Notes: a model not told the origin generated them from the letters alone. Positions 10,296-21,938 are shown, counted from the stretch's first letter. The stretch is DNA of 64,000 nt from Massospora cicadina (GCA_022478985.1 JAKSZP010002676.1:205438-269437), one strand, 5' to 3'. Translations and numbers: made by a program.

Positions 10296-11516
10296 TTGTC
10301 AGTTGAATTTGGAGTCCGTGTGTATCTGGACATCCAAAAAATGGCCCTATGGGAAAAATTTTGTGAAGATGTACACAAAATTTTCCCAACCGCGGTGTAT
10401 GTTGCACCTCACTCCATGTCGTGCAGTTGGCTGGACCTAGGTTTCAAAAGCAAAATAGCAGCAGACAAGGCTGCAGTGGTGCGCATAGTGGTCGACCTCC
10501 CCGAAGGGCAACAGGTCGTCAAAACTAAACGCACCAGATGGACAAAATCAAACCAAATTTTCCTCACGTTTGACTTTTTGCCTACTACGGTAAAATGTGA
10601 CATTTTGGAGCAACACCTGAAAGATGGTCTCGCCATATATGGTGAAATACAATCTTATAAAATGCAACGTTTCACACTGAAGCCACACCTGTGCACCGGC
10701 AAAGCCATTGCAGTTCTGACCCCAACCAAGGAGAACGCAAAGGACCTAACCCAGATCCCGTACTCCACCTTTATTGACATTGCAGGGCACACCACCCACC
10801 CATTCCGGGTAACCGTGGACAGCGCGCCCCCCATTTGCACCCACTGTGACGCGTTCAGCCATAAGGCGCACGCATGCCCCATCAAAGAGGGCGTCACATT
10901 CCAAGAGCACCCCTCAGCGGCCATGGCCAGCGGAGAGGTGCACTATGAACCAAATCTCAAGCACCAAGGAGGCTTTCCCGTGGGGAGCACAAGGCTGCTA
11001 CCTATTGGTAAAGCCCATCTCCCCACAGGAGCGGAAGAAGGCCACGCAGGCCCATAGGACCGCGGCCAAGGAAGTGGCCAAGGCCACCACCACCATCCCA
11101 CACTCACAACGCCAGGAGGACATGGAGACCTTCATGGCGGAAGCAACGTGGGAATCCATCACCCAATCAGATTGGGAAGCCCATGCCAAACGGGCCACAA
11201 AATCTGAGGATCCGATGGGAGATTCGATCTCACCCAATCGCTGCACCCAAGCCCCCGTTGAAATGACTTGGGATCTATCCCAACCAAAAATTTTTTTTGC
11301 CCCACTCGACGGTGCACCGAACTTATCCGCACCGCAAAAATTTGTCCGACATCAGGAAAACAAAAAGCGAAGGCCAAAGTCAATGCGACTCTTTCCACAA
11401 AAATTAACAAAAACCCTAATAGCGTTGCTGCTAATACCCGCACTGCTGTGAAAGCCCATGGGGACCTGGAAGAGGCTGGTGGGCCTGGGGGCCCACCCCT
11501 CGCACCTAAGGTGTGA
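10296..11516 (+). pseudogene. LINE G ORF1 protein with CCHC zinc knuckle (frameshifted)
   Basis: The first frame, 10,296-11,057, is 253 codons long. It holds a CX2CX4HX4C zinc knuckle, CTHCDAFSHKAHAC, about 60 residues before its stop. Upstream, the DFLPTTVKCDILEQHL and PPICTHC context is the usual basic RNA-binding ORF1 layout of L1-like elements. The reading then shifts to the 10,846-11,451 frame (EERKKATQAHR onwards, Lys/Ala/Gln-rich) and again to 11,268-11,516, ending TGA just before ORF2. ORF1 proteins coat the element RNA and act in the ribonucleoprotein. Sense-strand continuity over 1.2 kb with only two shifts argues for a recent break. Confidence 0.7.
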
Positions 11517-12200
11517 TGGGGGAAACCTTCACTCTAGGGATGCTGAATATTGCTGGACTCAAGGCCTCCCCATCCCAGGCTAGGAAACTGAGTTTTTACA
11601 AAACAATTTACCCGTGGATATCCTGGCCATCCAGGAGTCCCACTGTCCACAAGGTTCCTAGGAAGCTTGGAAAACAATGCTCCTACCATCCCTATCCTTT
11701 TGGTCAAAGCACTGTGGGGTGCTAATTCAGAAAAACAATTTTTTCAAATTTACATCTTCAGAAACATTCCTAAATGGCTGAGTGCTCGTTGTCACCATCT
11801 CATGGGCTGATAATACACACAATCATCAACATTTACGCCCCAAATGGTGCACATGAGCGTCAGGAATTTTTCTCGTTGGTCAAATCTCTCCTGCTACCCC
11901 CAATTCTTTCCTAATTGGCGACATGAACTGTTGGCTAACCTCACCAACAGACCGGTGGCCGCCCTCACCCCACGCCCCACAGGGTCATGTAGAACTACGC
12001 GTTCTAAAAGCCACCCTTGGGTTAATGGATGCGCTGCTGTGACATGCCCCGCTGCTCGAAAACATGACATGTCCCCACGTCCACAACGGCCAATTAAGGT
12101 CCATGACCCGCATGGACCTTATTCTAGTGCTGGCGAAATTCCAACCCCACATCTCCCACTTCAAAAAAACAAAAATGGAATTCTCCGACCACTGACTGGT
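11513..12200 (+). pseudogene. LINE G ORF2: APE-type endonuclease domain (degraded)
   Basis: Starting beside the ORF1 stop, the sequence encodes LGMLNIAGL (near 11,530), then DILAIQESHC at 11,617, FLIGDMNCW near 11,905, RMDLILV near 12,110 and EFSDH near 12,180. These match, in order, the conserved N-terminal, QE, GDxN, RxD and SDH motifs of the apurinic-type endonuclease that nicks target DNA in LINE retrotransposition. They lie in more than one frame, with stops between. The motif residues themselves are mostly intact. Confidence 0.7.
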
Positions 12201-12865
12201 CTTGATAACATACCACTTACCCGTCACAGTTGCAAAGGCCCCACATTGGTGCAAAATCTGCCCCCCAGAGCTCGTGTCACCAGGATTTTCCATGTGGGTG
12301 GAAGAGTCAACTTTGGCAAAATCGTTTGTTGCACCGTTTTGCGCGGACCCCATTTCTACATGGGCAACTTTCAAAGAAGACACCATCCGCCACTATCGCC
12401 ATCTCTCATCCAGACGCTCACGAGCCACATCGGCAGTTATATCATGCGCGCTGGCAGAATTGGCCCACTTGGAGTCCAACATTCCAGCCTCAGGATATAG
12501 CCCTGCATGGGGCCAGAAGTGGGCGGAGGCAGCCGCCCACCTCAACGCACTTGAAAGGCAACACAAACATCAGTTTTGTGTCCAATATAGGGCCACACGC
12601 ATCACTAAAGGTGACAAGTGCACCGCATACTTCTTCATAAAAAATTTTGCACCACGCCAGAGCGTGGCCTGCACACAGATGCGAAGATCAGATAATTCTA
12701 TTGTGGACACACCGGCTGAAGTGGCAATTGAAACGCAAAGATATTACTCTGAGTTATACTGAGCCGAACCAATTCAGCTGGCCAAAATGGCGGAGTTTCT
12801 TGACTGAGCTCATATCTGCACCATTTTCTAATACCTGTAAATAATGAATTTAATTACTCCGAACG
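12200..12865 (+). pseudogene. LINE G ORF2 linker between endonuclease and RT
   Basis: A 186-codon frame (12,202-12,762) follows the SDH motif. It is rich in Ala, Arg and Thr, with RITKGDKCTAYFF, resembling the linker in L1-type ORF2 that precedes the RT fingers. It ends at a TGA. A frameshift around 12,763-12,870 separates it from the RT. Confidence 0.6.
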
Positions 12866-14230
12866 AATTATGGACTACCATTCATGGTGCGCAAACCAAA
12901 AATGCCCAGGCCCAGATGGCATTCCATATGAGTTCTACAAAAGATATTTTAAAAATATATCCCCATTGCTGCTAGCCTCACTCAACCAAAGCCTGTTGGA
13001 AACGTGCCTCCTACCAGGAGGACATGAGGCCTTTACGGTCACACTCTTCAAGAAAGGGGATAGGCTAGACTTAGCCAACTGGCGCCCCATTTTTCTATTA
13101 AACACAGACACCAAAATTTTAACTAAAATCATGGCTAACCGTTTAGGGACTGTAGCATCTGCCACCATCTCCCCAGAACAATTTGGTTCATCCCCAGAAG
13201 GTCGATTTGGGATAACGTGCACTCTGTGGCTAATGTGTGTCAGTCCACAGCCTCTGGGGCACTTGTATTCTTGGACCAACAAAAGGCCTATGATAGAGTA
13301 AACTGGGAATACCTTAGGGCCTGCCTCCAACAATTCCGCCTACCTCCCCGCTTCATTAACTGGGTGATGCTGCTCACGGAATCTGCAACAATGGCAGTGC
13401 GCGGCCCAGGTTTCCTAACGGAAGTAGTCCATCCTCAAAGGGGCCTGCGACAAGGGGACCCCCTGAGCCCACTCTTATACAACTTCAGCCTTGACCCACT
13501 ACTGCGAAATATGAATGCCCAACTCACTGGGGTCCATGTGCCAGGCCAAACCCTAGTCAAGATGATGGCATTTGCAGATGATTGCGTGGTGGGGGTGTCT
13601 AATAACAAAGATGCACGCGCGCTTGAAGCCCTCATCCAGGAATATTCCCGGGTAAGCAACGTGGCACTGAACGCCTCTAAAACCGAAATCATCCTTCTTG
13701 ATCGGTTTCAGAACTGCTGGGCCCCAGCAAGTAGTTCCCAACCCAGCCCATCTGCTCGCCCACATCCACGCCTTACTAACTCAAAACACACCGCTCCACT
13801 GGTGCTCCCCTTTGTGCCACGACCTACCATAGGACCGGTACGCCATCTGGGCGTGTGGTTGGAGGCAGGTGGATACGCGTCAGCAGTAATGGAGGGCCAT
13901 ATACTGGACAACGTGACGAAGCGAATCGCCTCTCTCAGAGCCCACCCTACTACCCTCACTGGCAGGGTTGTTCTTGCCAACTCTATGCTCCTATCCAAAG
14001 TCTGGTTCGGAGCCCACGCCATCCCCTTCTCCCCAAGCTTCTTCAAATCCCTGTATGCTTTGCTACAAGGTTGGCTTTGGTCAGGCCGCCCTCCACCAGT
14101 ACGGCTGGAGGTCATGTTTGGCCCTCATCATCATGGTGGCATGGTCCTACTTGACTTCAAAGCCCATTCCAAGATCCTGGGCACCTGGATTGCGGCCGTC
14201 ACTGCTCCTACACTCCCATCCCAACACTGA
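12866..14230 (+). pseudogene. LINE G ORF2: reverse transcriptase
   Basis: Two overlapping frames cover the RT. 12,870-13,301 holds CPGPDGIPYEFYKRYF and NWRPIFLLNTDTKILTK, the fingers and the YRPI-type motif. 13,217-14,230 holds FLDQQKAYDRVNWEYL, GLRQGDPLSPLLYNFSLDPL and the catalytic FADD box at 13,571-13,582, which is intact. One frameshift near 13,230 separates the halves. The motif order and spacing are those of L1-clade RTs. The enzyme would copy element RNA at a nicked target. This is the best preserved RT of the window. Confidence 0.85.
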
Positions 14231-14518
14231 TCCCACGCGGCCCGCTACAACTTCTCCTGAGCCTTGGGCCTCAACAATCCATCAAACTCACACTCCCTGA
14301 TGAAATACCTCGCATCACACACATCGGCCACATGTCCTCACGGGACTAAAACCCACTACAAACGAATCCTACTCTCCATGCGAAGCGCAGAGTGGAGAAT
14401 TCATATTAGTGGACATACAACCCGAAGAGGCCGCCCCTCTCCTCAGTTCACACAAGAGGTACAGGGGCTACCCATCCATGATGGTGTAATCCCCATTTGA
14501 CCCCAAGTCCTATCCAGG

Positions 14519-15024
14519 GTGGACTACCTGGACATGATGGACATCCCTTATTCCACTGAGACCCAAAAAACTATCTGGAAATATGCACACCATCCTCTGT
14601 TGCAGCCTCAAGTCCGCTCCCATGTGTGGCGCTGCCTGAGGCGGGTGTATCGTACAGCTGAGCGCTCTAATGCTTTACACTCATCCTGTGTCGTGTGTGG
14701 CCAGTATGGAACGCTGTTTCACCGCCTGAAGAGGTGCCCCACCTCTAAAGTACTATGGCGCGAAGTCCAACGTCTGCTAGGCCAGGATCAAACACATCCC
14801 TTCAGTCTGTCAAGAGATATGTTTGCTTCATCAATGGCCTCCCCCTCCCACCCTCCCTCCATGCTCTGGTGGTTGCAATCGCCATGTGGACTATCCACAC
14901 GATTGTCTTGGATGCCATCGCTGGATCCACCCCCACCCTCCCTGAAGCTGTCCACAGATTCCGGTTTCATTTGGTGGATCACTTTCAAGCGTGGATGTTT
15001 GAATATCTCCCACCGCATCGCTGA
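14519..15024 (+). pseudogene. LINE G ORF2 C-terminus with zf-RVT zinc finger
   Basis: The frame from 14,519 includes SHVWRCLRRVYRTAERS and then SSCVVCGQYGTLFHRLKRC around 14,680-14,740, followed by a Trp (LWREV). This is the C-X2-C...H...C layout of the zinc finger found after LINE RTs. A frameshift at about 14,790 passes the reading to 14,755-15,024. The segment between 14,231 and 14,518 is shifted and partly readable only. Confidence 0.65.
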
Positions 15025-15270
15025 CAGCTGGTCTCCTCCTGGTTCCCAGTCTGGTTCATCAAATCAGACCCCCTTCCTCCACACGTGCTCAATAGTGGCT
15101 ACGCCCCCTACACACGTTCCCTCCCCCTTCCCATAAGTGGCGTTCCCGCTGGCAACAAGAGATAGCATCGCTTCTCTGGGGTGCCTCCCCTGGTACTAAG
15201 TTTTGTCTCGTCTGAGTCATATTCGGAAGTGTCCGTCCCATGGTCAGCCTTCCCTGCATTAATTTAAATT
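15025..15270 (+). other. LINE G 3' untranslated region
   Basis: Pyrimidine-rich sequence after the ORF2 stop, ending in an AT-rich tail ATTAATTTAAATT directly before the right duplication. No poly(A) run is present. Confidence 0.5.
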
Positions 15271-15286
15271 TAAATGTGAAAACAAC
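15271..15286. repeat. LINE G target-site duplication, right copy
   Basis: TAAATGTGAAAACAAC, identical to 9,989-10,004. The family A LTR resumes immediately after it with CCAGAGATGAACCAGG. Confidence 0.85.
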
Positions 15287-16523
15287 CCAGAGATGAACCA
15301 GGATATTGTAGCTCCAGGCCTAATGGTCCTTGACGTAGGGAGTTGAGCAAATAGTTTTGGTTGTTTGGGCTCTCCATAGGGAAACTAAGTATGACAACAT
15401 TGGTAAGGGGTCAGATCCTCACCTGGAGAGGTGATAGGTGAGCCCACAGGATACCAATATCCTGCTGATGGATGGCCTCCAAAATTGTGGAGTTTTTCAC
15501 AAAATGTTTCATGTAATAAGCCCAATTAATATTGGCATAAACCAAAGTTACTAACATGACTGGGATTGCCCAGTCAATATGAGGCCACATTGGAGATGTC
15601 ATGGGGTTTAGCAATGAAAGATTTGTAATTGTTTAAAAAGTTGGTGCATTGGAAAATTTTTAACAATTGTAGAATAAGAAAACCTACCTTCAATTTGCAC
15701 CGCGTAAAAACTGCTTAAATAGACAATTGATTGAGTAATAGCTTAGGAAAGCATGGGATTGGGGCTCTCAAGATTCAACTTAACCCAGCAAACTTTGAGA
15801 AAGAGGGGGGAACAAACTTAATGTGAACTGACTTTGAAAAAATTGCAGCAGGCTGAGTCACTTTCAGTTTGTCCACAGATGCCCAAATTACCATTTTACA
15901 TTTGGTTCCTAAAGCTAGAACTATGGCATCTCACCCAACAGACAGCGGGAATATCCCAAAGCCACCCCATGTAAGGGGCGGTCATATGATGCTGGGAACA
16001 GGTTCAGAACGCCCAACCCACCCGCACCCAGTCACTCCAGCATCCATTTGGCCAAGAGATTTAGTAGATTGAGATTCTAATGAATTTGAAGTGAGTTTTG
16101 AACCAGTGACAAAATAACCAATGCCCAATGTCATCATCAAGCTTTGCTGATAATTTAAACTTAACTCTTCGTTTATCAAAAGTATGCGCCCATCTAGCTT
16201 TGTTATCTAGGAATGAGGCTCTCAGGCTACAATGACAATGTTTTGTTGCCATCAACTTCATGCGGACCTTTTTTCCTATAGGTATGCCAACTTTCTGATA
16301 TCTCAGCATAAATTACCTTAATTCGCTATACTAATTTGGCTGAAGCTAATGTGGAGATGGGTGGCAGGGTTCTCAAAGGGAAAGCTGTTACCCTTTTCTT
16401 GTCCACTACATGGGCGAAGTCGCCCTGTGAGATTTTAGGGGCAACGGCCTTCTTGGCCCCTTTTTTAATGGGAACGGAAATGCCACCTGGCCCAAACGGA
16501 GGGGGCGCTCCTCTGGACTTACA

Positions 16524-17021
16524 GTGTAATTCCTTTTCATACAATAGCAGTCTCCCCCCGCACCTTTCTCTGGGACAAGAGGACCTCCCTCTAATACCTT
16601 ATAATTATCTGGAGTACCCCCACCTTCCATCCAGGGTGGATATCGCCAAGCTTACCATTGATAAGGCACAAAAGGTCAATCCCGCACTCTCCTTAATGAT
16701 GTGCATCAGATAATCCTTGAATCCTATGGTTTGATTAGCCACCTGCTGTACCTTCTTTCAGAGCCAATTGAATTATGGGTTACCCCTATTCCATCTTACC
16801 GCCAAATTTTGCTTCATTACCTGCTACCCAGGAGGCAGTGGAGACACTCACTGCCTTGCACAGAAAAGGAATAACCTGGTGCATTGGCATCAGCTGCCAT
16901 ACCAATATGGCCACAGCGATTGCGGCTATTGCCACTCTACTAATAGGATGCAACACTTGGCCATAAAGTTTTCCCTCCATCTTGAATTCTCAAACGTTGG
17001 CAAACCCATTCACCTCATACA
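16524..17021 (+). pseudogene. LINE F ORF2 C-terminal segment (resumes after solo LTR)
   Basis: The plus strand reads LGQEDLPLIPYNYLEYP near 16,570-16,620, then SRVDIAKLTIDKAQKVNPA near 16,630-16,690. This corresponds to the thumb region of LINE ORF2 that carries a YLG-type motif (here YLE, a G-to-A change). It continues the RT broken at 9,840, so the solo LTR inserted into this gene. A frameshift and stops follow near 16,710. It is cut again at 17,021 by a second solo LTR. Confidence 0.55.
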
Positions 17022-18435
17022 TGTAAGTCTAGAGGAGCGCCACCTCCTTTTTAGACCTGATGGCGTTTTTATTTCCATCAAAAGAGGGGCTGTGAAGGCC
17101 AGCTGCCCCTCTCATCTCACAGGACGACCTCACTCATGAGGTGGATGAGCAATGGGTAACAGCTTTCCCTTCGAGGACCCCATCACCCATCCCTGCATTT
17201 ACTTTAGCCAAAATTAGTATTGCGTAAAGAGGGAATTTGTGCTAAGATATCAGAAGGTTGGCATACTCATGGGGCAAAAGGTCCACATGAAGGTGATGGC
17301 AACAAGTCTTCAGCATTAAGGCCTGAGAGCCCCCAAACCCTTGGCAACAAAGCCAACAGGTGCGTACTTTCATTAATTTAAGGGTTATGTATCAAATCAC
17401 CAGCAAAGCTTACAATGGCTTAAAGACATTGAAAATGTTGCCACCTGTTTAAAATCCTCCCCATATGCATCAAAATCTCCATCTAATAAATCACGCTTGG
17501 CCAAACAGGTGCTAGAATGGCCAGTGCAAGCAGGTTGAGCGTCTCAAACCTGTTCCCAACCTCAATGGACTGCCCCTATGTGATGTGGACTTGGGAGGTT
17601 CAGCTGCCTATTAGTGAGAAGTTATCACTCTAGCCATCAGAACCAAAGAAAATAGGTAATTTAGGCATCTGTGGGAAAACTGACAGTGACTTAGCCTTCC
17701 ACCAATTCTTTTAAAGTTGTTCAAAATAATTACGTTTCTCCCCTCTTGCTTGAAGTTTGCTGGGTTAGGTCAAATATTGATGGTCCTGATTCTGCGCTTT
17801 CCTAAGCTATTCCCCAATCAATTGTCTATTTAAGCAGTCATAACACATAAGAAATTGAAGGTAGGTTTCCTTATTTTACAATTCATTAAAAATCTTCCCA
17901 TGCTCTAAATTTTTAATTACAAATCTTTCTTTGCTAAACCCTCACAACATCTCAATATGGCCTCACAGGTCTTATATTGATTAAGTAATCTTAGTCATGT
18001 TAGTAAATTTGGTTCCTGCTGCCGCCACTTGGGCTTATTGCATATAGAAAATTTGTGGAACTCTCCCCAATTGTGGTTGCCATCCATCAGCAGGATATCA
18101 GTATCCTGTGGTCCCACCTATCCCCTCTCCAGATGAGGATCTGACCCCTCACCAATGTTGTCTTACACAATTCCCCTATGGATAGCCCTATTTTTCTCAA
18201 TCCAATTGTGCAATTCCCTAAGCCAAGGCCTTCAGGCCTAGAGCTATAGCAGCCTGGTTCCTCACTAGGTTGCTTTTTATACTTGTGGCAAATCAGCATT
18301 CAATTGTTACCTTTCTTCTTGCATACTATAACGTTTTTCAAGTGGCGATGCCCCTGGTATTCTTTCTCGTCTTTTGGGTGTTTCTGCATCCTGACTGGCA
18401 GGCCAGTCTAAACCTTATCTGCTGCCTTCCTGACA
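17022..18435 (+). mobile_element. Solo LTR of family A (plus)
   Basis: 1,414 bp, starting TGTAAGTCTAGAGG and ending CCTGACA. It is flanked on the left by ATACA (17,017-17,021) and on the right by ATATA (18,436-18,440). These are a plausible 5-bp target duplication with one C-to-T change. It aligns with the full-length A LTRs at 21,939 and 27,783 in its start, the palindrome at 18,393-18,408 and its end. No internal region adjoins it, so it arose by LTR-LTR recombination or similar loss. Confidence 0.8.
18393..18408. promoter_or_regulatory. LTR A terminal palindrome GACTGGCAGGCCAGTC
   Basis: A perfect inverted repeat of 7-bp arms around AG lies about 27 bp from the LTR 3' end. It recurs at 9,868-9,883, 23,265-23,280, 29,116-29,131 and 52,800-52,815, with zero to three changes, although flanking LTR sequence has diverged more. 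It could be a protein-binding site or an RNA hairpin in the U5 part. Confidence 0.5.
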
Positions 18436-19440
18436 ATATAGCTTTAGTCTCAGAATATTACTGCGACAATTAAATGGGGACTTCTGATTAACAAGCCTTA
18501 TCACTTGTGAACTCTCTATCCCTGGCACTTTTTTCTAGAGTCTCACACAGGTCTCTGGCACTGACTATAACCATAGACAACTCTCAATGACCGTATCCAA
18601 ACCTGGCTTCTGCATCTATTTGGGATCTCTCTAACAGTCTTGTTTATAACAGGGGGTTCTCATACCCATAGTGAGCGCATGGATCAGACTAGCCTGGGGT
18701 ACAATCACATACTTTGGATTACTGACAGGGGCACTGTGTCCATGGCTAATGGCTGGCAGTGCAGCATAATAGATTTCCGCTACTTCTGCCCTTGTGGGGA
18801 ATGGTTTGGCTGATCTCATATTGATAGCTGACACCTGCTTGCTGACTTCCCACATGATCTGACACTTGCCATCAAAACCTTAAACTTGATCAAGAGTGGT
18901 TCACCTTCCCTGCAAGGTAACATATTCCATCCTGGATTGCATCCTCAAATATTACTAGGCCAACTTATCTGAACAAGTTTTGTTCACATCTTAGGAAAAA
19001 CAACAGCACCCACACATGGTAGCAGTATCTGAGTTCTTACCGATAGGCATCCTCCAGCTCTCTTAATGGTGCTTCTTTACTGGCCAAGTAAAGCCTGCTG
19101 ACACAGAGTTAGTCTCTGGCCCAGCTTTGCAACTAAAGCTAAATCCCTTAGAGGTTGCACCTGAACCTTTTCCCTCTGGCCAGCTACCCATGTGGAGATC
19201 ACCAAGATAGCTCCCTACCCACAACATTAGCTAATCCAATTTCTCCCTTGACCGCCAGTCAGAGGCTTGAGGATCCAGTAGCTGATAAACAAGCTGATAT
19301 GCCTACCCCAATGGCTGAGGTACAAGCACATGAGCAATATCCAGCAGCTGTGTCTGCTCCTGAGCTCCCCCATTGGCAGACAGTCAAGCCCCAGCTCTCC
19401 ATCCAGCTGCTGAAGAGCTAGTTAGCCCCCTCAATAGTTA
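18436..19440 (+). pseudogene. LINE F 3' portion, heavily degraded
   Basis: Short plus-strand frames with stops, for instance VSKPGFCIYLGSL near 18,600 and ALCPWLMAGSAA near 18,735, then a Pro/Ala/Gln-rich 88-codon frame at 19,155-19,421. Position after the thumb segment suggests the distal ORF2 and 3' region of LINE F. No motif proves it. Confidence 0.3.
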
Positions 19441-20000
19441 ATGTACTTGTGCCCCAAGTCAAACACCTACGTCAGTCAGTCAGCCATTCCCACCCCAGAC
19501 TGAGTCAGAAAAGCAACTAAGCTATGCACTAATGCCCCAAACTGTAGTCTGAAAATGGCTGTCAGGCCCCATTGCCACTGACTGGTGTAAACTGATTTGA
19601 GACTCAAGCCTCCCCTCCTACTCCCAATGCATCACAACTTCCCATTTAGGTTTCCCACCCCTTTGTCATATGGTGGCCTATACTGCACAGTAAATATTTA
19701 ATAAAAACTAACTCTGAATCTGGACTGTGCCATTGTCTTATGCATTCCTGAATCTCTTTCCACTCCCACACATGATATTCGCCTATCAATCATCACATTC
19801 CTGATTTTCTCCTAGCACTTTAAATAGTACTAACCTTTTTATAAAATAAGCACTTTTACAATCTATACTTATTTTTTGTTAAAAGTTTAATTCTCTATGA
19901 CTAAAGAAATATATCCAGACTACTGAGAACTAATAGGAACCTCTGAACCTCAAGAGAAGGTTAAGTTCACCTAATTTGTCCTGCCTGGCACCACTGAGTA
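19441..20000. other. Unassigned AT-rich segment with shared hairpin
   Basis: No coding signal. AGGAACCTCTGAACC at 19,930-19,944 and the downstream GGTTAAGTTC match the hairpin in element E at 3,287. It may be the end of a related LTR-element fragment. Confidence 0.3.
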
Positions 20001-21821
20001 GCCAATCAGTTTATCATTTACGCTCAGCTTGCTACCAAGAGAGTCCAATTCTGAGAGAGATCTAAGCCAAAATTTGGTCTTTTAGATGGTCTGGGATCAG
20101 CTAGCTGAAAATAAATACATAAAATTTAATATTTATGCACTCTAAAATTCTTAAAAAAAATACAGATTAATACCCTATTAGATTAGAAAATGGATAAAAA
20201 GGTGTTATGGGGAGAAAATGACTTTCATATTACAATGACTTACATGTTAAACACTATGTATAAGGATGCTGGTTAAACCAGATTATCCTTGTCCTTAAAA
20301 AACTCAACTAAAAATCTTTAAGATGATAAACCTTAAATTAGGTCCATCAATGATAGATTAGTATTGAATTTCATCATAATTTAAAAATTGTAATTTATGT
20401 AAGCTAAAATTTTAGAGACTTATTAAGGTCCTTTAAAGTGTTGCTAGGTTTTTGAGATTTTGATTTGAGTAGCTCATTTTTAATTATAATGATATTGCTA
20501 TTTGTAAGGTTTTGGAGGTTACTGAATTGATTGATGTATCAAACCTTCATCTACTTGGTTTGCCCTTGGGAACCTGATGCTCTTTTGATCTGGTCAGGCC
20601 CAGCGAGTTTTTTAAGGTTTTTATCTAAGGTTCTAGTTGAAGTTTGAAGCAAAAATAATTTTTCAATAGAGTGGTTAGTATTGGTCAGGACAAACTTTTT
20701 AAGAGATATACAAAAGTATATAGTTTATCTTGAAATTGAGTTACAATGTAACAAGAGCTATATTACTTGTACCTGTAAAACCTGAGTTTCCTCCTCAGTA
20801 TCTGTAAGATCAGAGAAAGGGGTTTAGATTCAGGATCCTTTAAGTTTATTGGCCTTGTGCTGCTTGAGGTTGGACATGGATATCATCGTTGAATTGCTAA
20901 TGTTTTTTCCATAATATTTAGCTACTTGTGATTTTTATGCACATTATGGCTTTTTAACGTTAAATTGGATGGAAGCTTAAGTGTGTAGATGGGATACTAA
21001 ATAAACTGTGATTATCAATGCAGAGTATTAATTTATGTTACCTCTAGGGGTAAGAATTTCTTAGTTTAAATGTACCACTGGTCATAATTAAAAATTGATG
21101 ATGATCCCAAATTTTATTGAGCGCTTGGAAATCTAGCAGCTTAGGGAATTTTTGTAGTTAAATATTACCCCATCAGTGGGTTGAGCTTTGTTAGCAATGT
21201 ATACAAGTGATTGAATTTTGATTACATCAGGTTGATTGATACTGTCCACCCATTCGAAAAAAGGGGACATATTTTAAAACTATTTTTATACCTAAAGTCC
21301 AAGAGAAATTTCTTGGTAAAATTTGCTAACCACCTTATCTTTATAGATAAAGAAATTTACTTATTGAGATATCCTTGGGTGTGAATAGTGCCATGACCAA
21401 TGAATAATTTCCTTCTTTTTCTTTGAAAAAGGTCCTAAAGTTATAGGAAGCATTATACCTTTCCTAATTTGAATGACTATAGTTGGGTTGATAATTGCCT
21501 ATTTGAAAATCAAAGTTTTGTTAAGAATTTTTGTAGGAAAATTCTAGCTACTGAAGCTGAATTTTCTATCTGGCTTGCTGCATTGAGTTTGCTTAATAGT
21601 AATCTTCAAATTTTTGTGCTGTATAGAATGCAACTGGGTTAGTTTGGCTTGGGGTTTTTTTGTTATAGATTTAGGGTGGGAGAATATTTATTTTCCAGTT
21701 GGAGTGCCTTAAGTTAGTCATATTCTTCTATAGGGTTCCAGAGGTAACTTAAATTCTCATACTTCTTATCCTAAAATCTTCAATTTTTATCTTTTTGGGA
21801 AAGTCAAAAGTTGAGGCTTAG
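20000..21821 (-). mobile_element. Retroelement D, copy 2, left part
   Basis: AT-rich DNA homologous to 1-830, with shared anchors at 21,627 (GAATGCAACTGGG) and 21,725 (TATTCTTCTATAGGG against TATTTTTCTGTAGGG at 719). It is the downstream part of the minus-strand element, whose Gag part lies beyond the B1 insertion at 44,465. No RT motif was seen in any frame. It is the target into which B1 inserted. Confidence 0.5.
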
Positions 21822-21938
21822 TGTAAGGAGAGTTTCAATAACTCTCCTGTTTCCAGCGTGGTGGTGCTCAGTGCACAGAGCCAATACGCTGAAACCAGCC
21901 ATTAATACCAAAGTTACAAGGGCCTAGCAGAGGGTGCT
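21822..21938 (-). repeat. B1 3' LTR, terminal piece
   Basis: Matches 43,615-43,731 in the B1 5' LTR (shared AATACCAAAGTTACAAGGGC). It ends at GTGCT (21,934-21,938), which is duplicated at 29,159-29,163, where the LTR resumes as GTGCTGGAGCAATAATAA. The uninterrupted copy reads GGTGCTGGAGCAATAATAA. Confidence 0.9.
21934..21938. repeat. Element A target duplication GTGCT, left
   Basis: Identical to 29,159-29,163. The empty site at about 43,727 has a single GTGCT, which confirms the 5-bp duplication. Confidence 0.9.

Larger units (their letters stand above)
10005..15270 (+). mobile_element. LINE G, L1-type non-LTR retrotransposon (5.27 kb)
   Basis: A plus-strand non-LTR element with ORF1 (zinc knuckle) and ORF2 (AP endonuclease, RT, C-terminal zinc finger). 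It is bounded by the 16-bp duplication TAAATGTGAAAACAAC. It interrupts a family A solo LTR. The 3' end is AT-rich (ATTAATTTAAATT) without a clear poly(A) tail. Its base composition is visibly richer in GC and CpG than the surroundings. Its frames are longer than those of its neighbours, although frameshifts and stops are present. It is probably among the younger insertions, and near full length given the 5.3-kb span and 5' leader. Confidence 0.85.
9841..16523 (-). mobile_element. Solo LTR of family A (minus), split by LINE G
   Basis: On the minus strand the LTR starts TGTAAGTCCAGAGG at 16,523 and runs to 15,287. It resumes at 10,004 and ends CCTGACA at 9,841, about 1,400 bp in all. It aligns with the solo LTR at 17,022-18,435 along its whole length, including GGCCTGGAGCTA and the terminal palindrome. 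Removing 10,005-15,286 restores a continuous LTR. It sits between two parts of the LINE F RT. No internal A sequence adjoins it, so it is a solo LTR. Its expected 5-bp target duplication is not visible. Confidence 0.8.

Noticed and set aside
10085..10924. Minus-strand ORFs of 97, 75 and 89 codons
   Set aside because: Antisense shadows of the GC-richer LINE G ORF1.
11844..12640. 218- and 136-codon ORFs overlapping LINE G ORF2
   Set aside because: Other-frame shadows. The endonuclease motifs QE, GDxN and SDH are in a different frame.
16336..16713. A 125-codon plus-strand ORF
   Set aside because: Most of it is the antisense of the solo LTR start; the rest falls in the LINE F thumb. No independent gene.
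9841..18435. The two family A LTRs as the inverted ends of one element
   Set aside because: They are in opposite orientation and LTRs of one element are direct repeats. Each adjoins LINE F coding on both sides, so they are separate solo LTRs.
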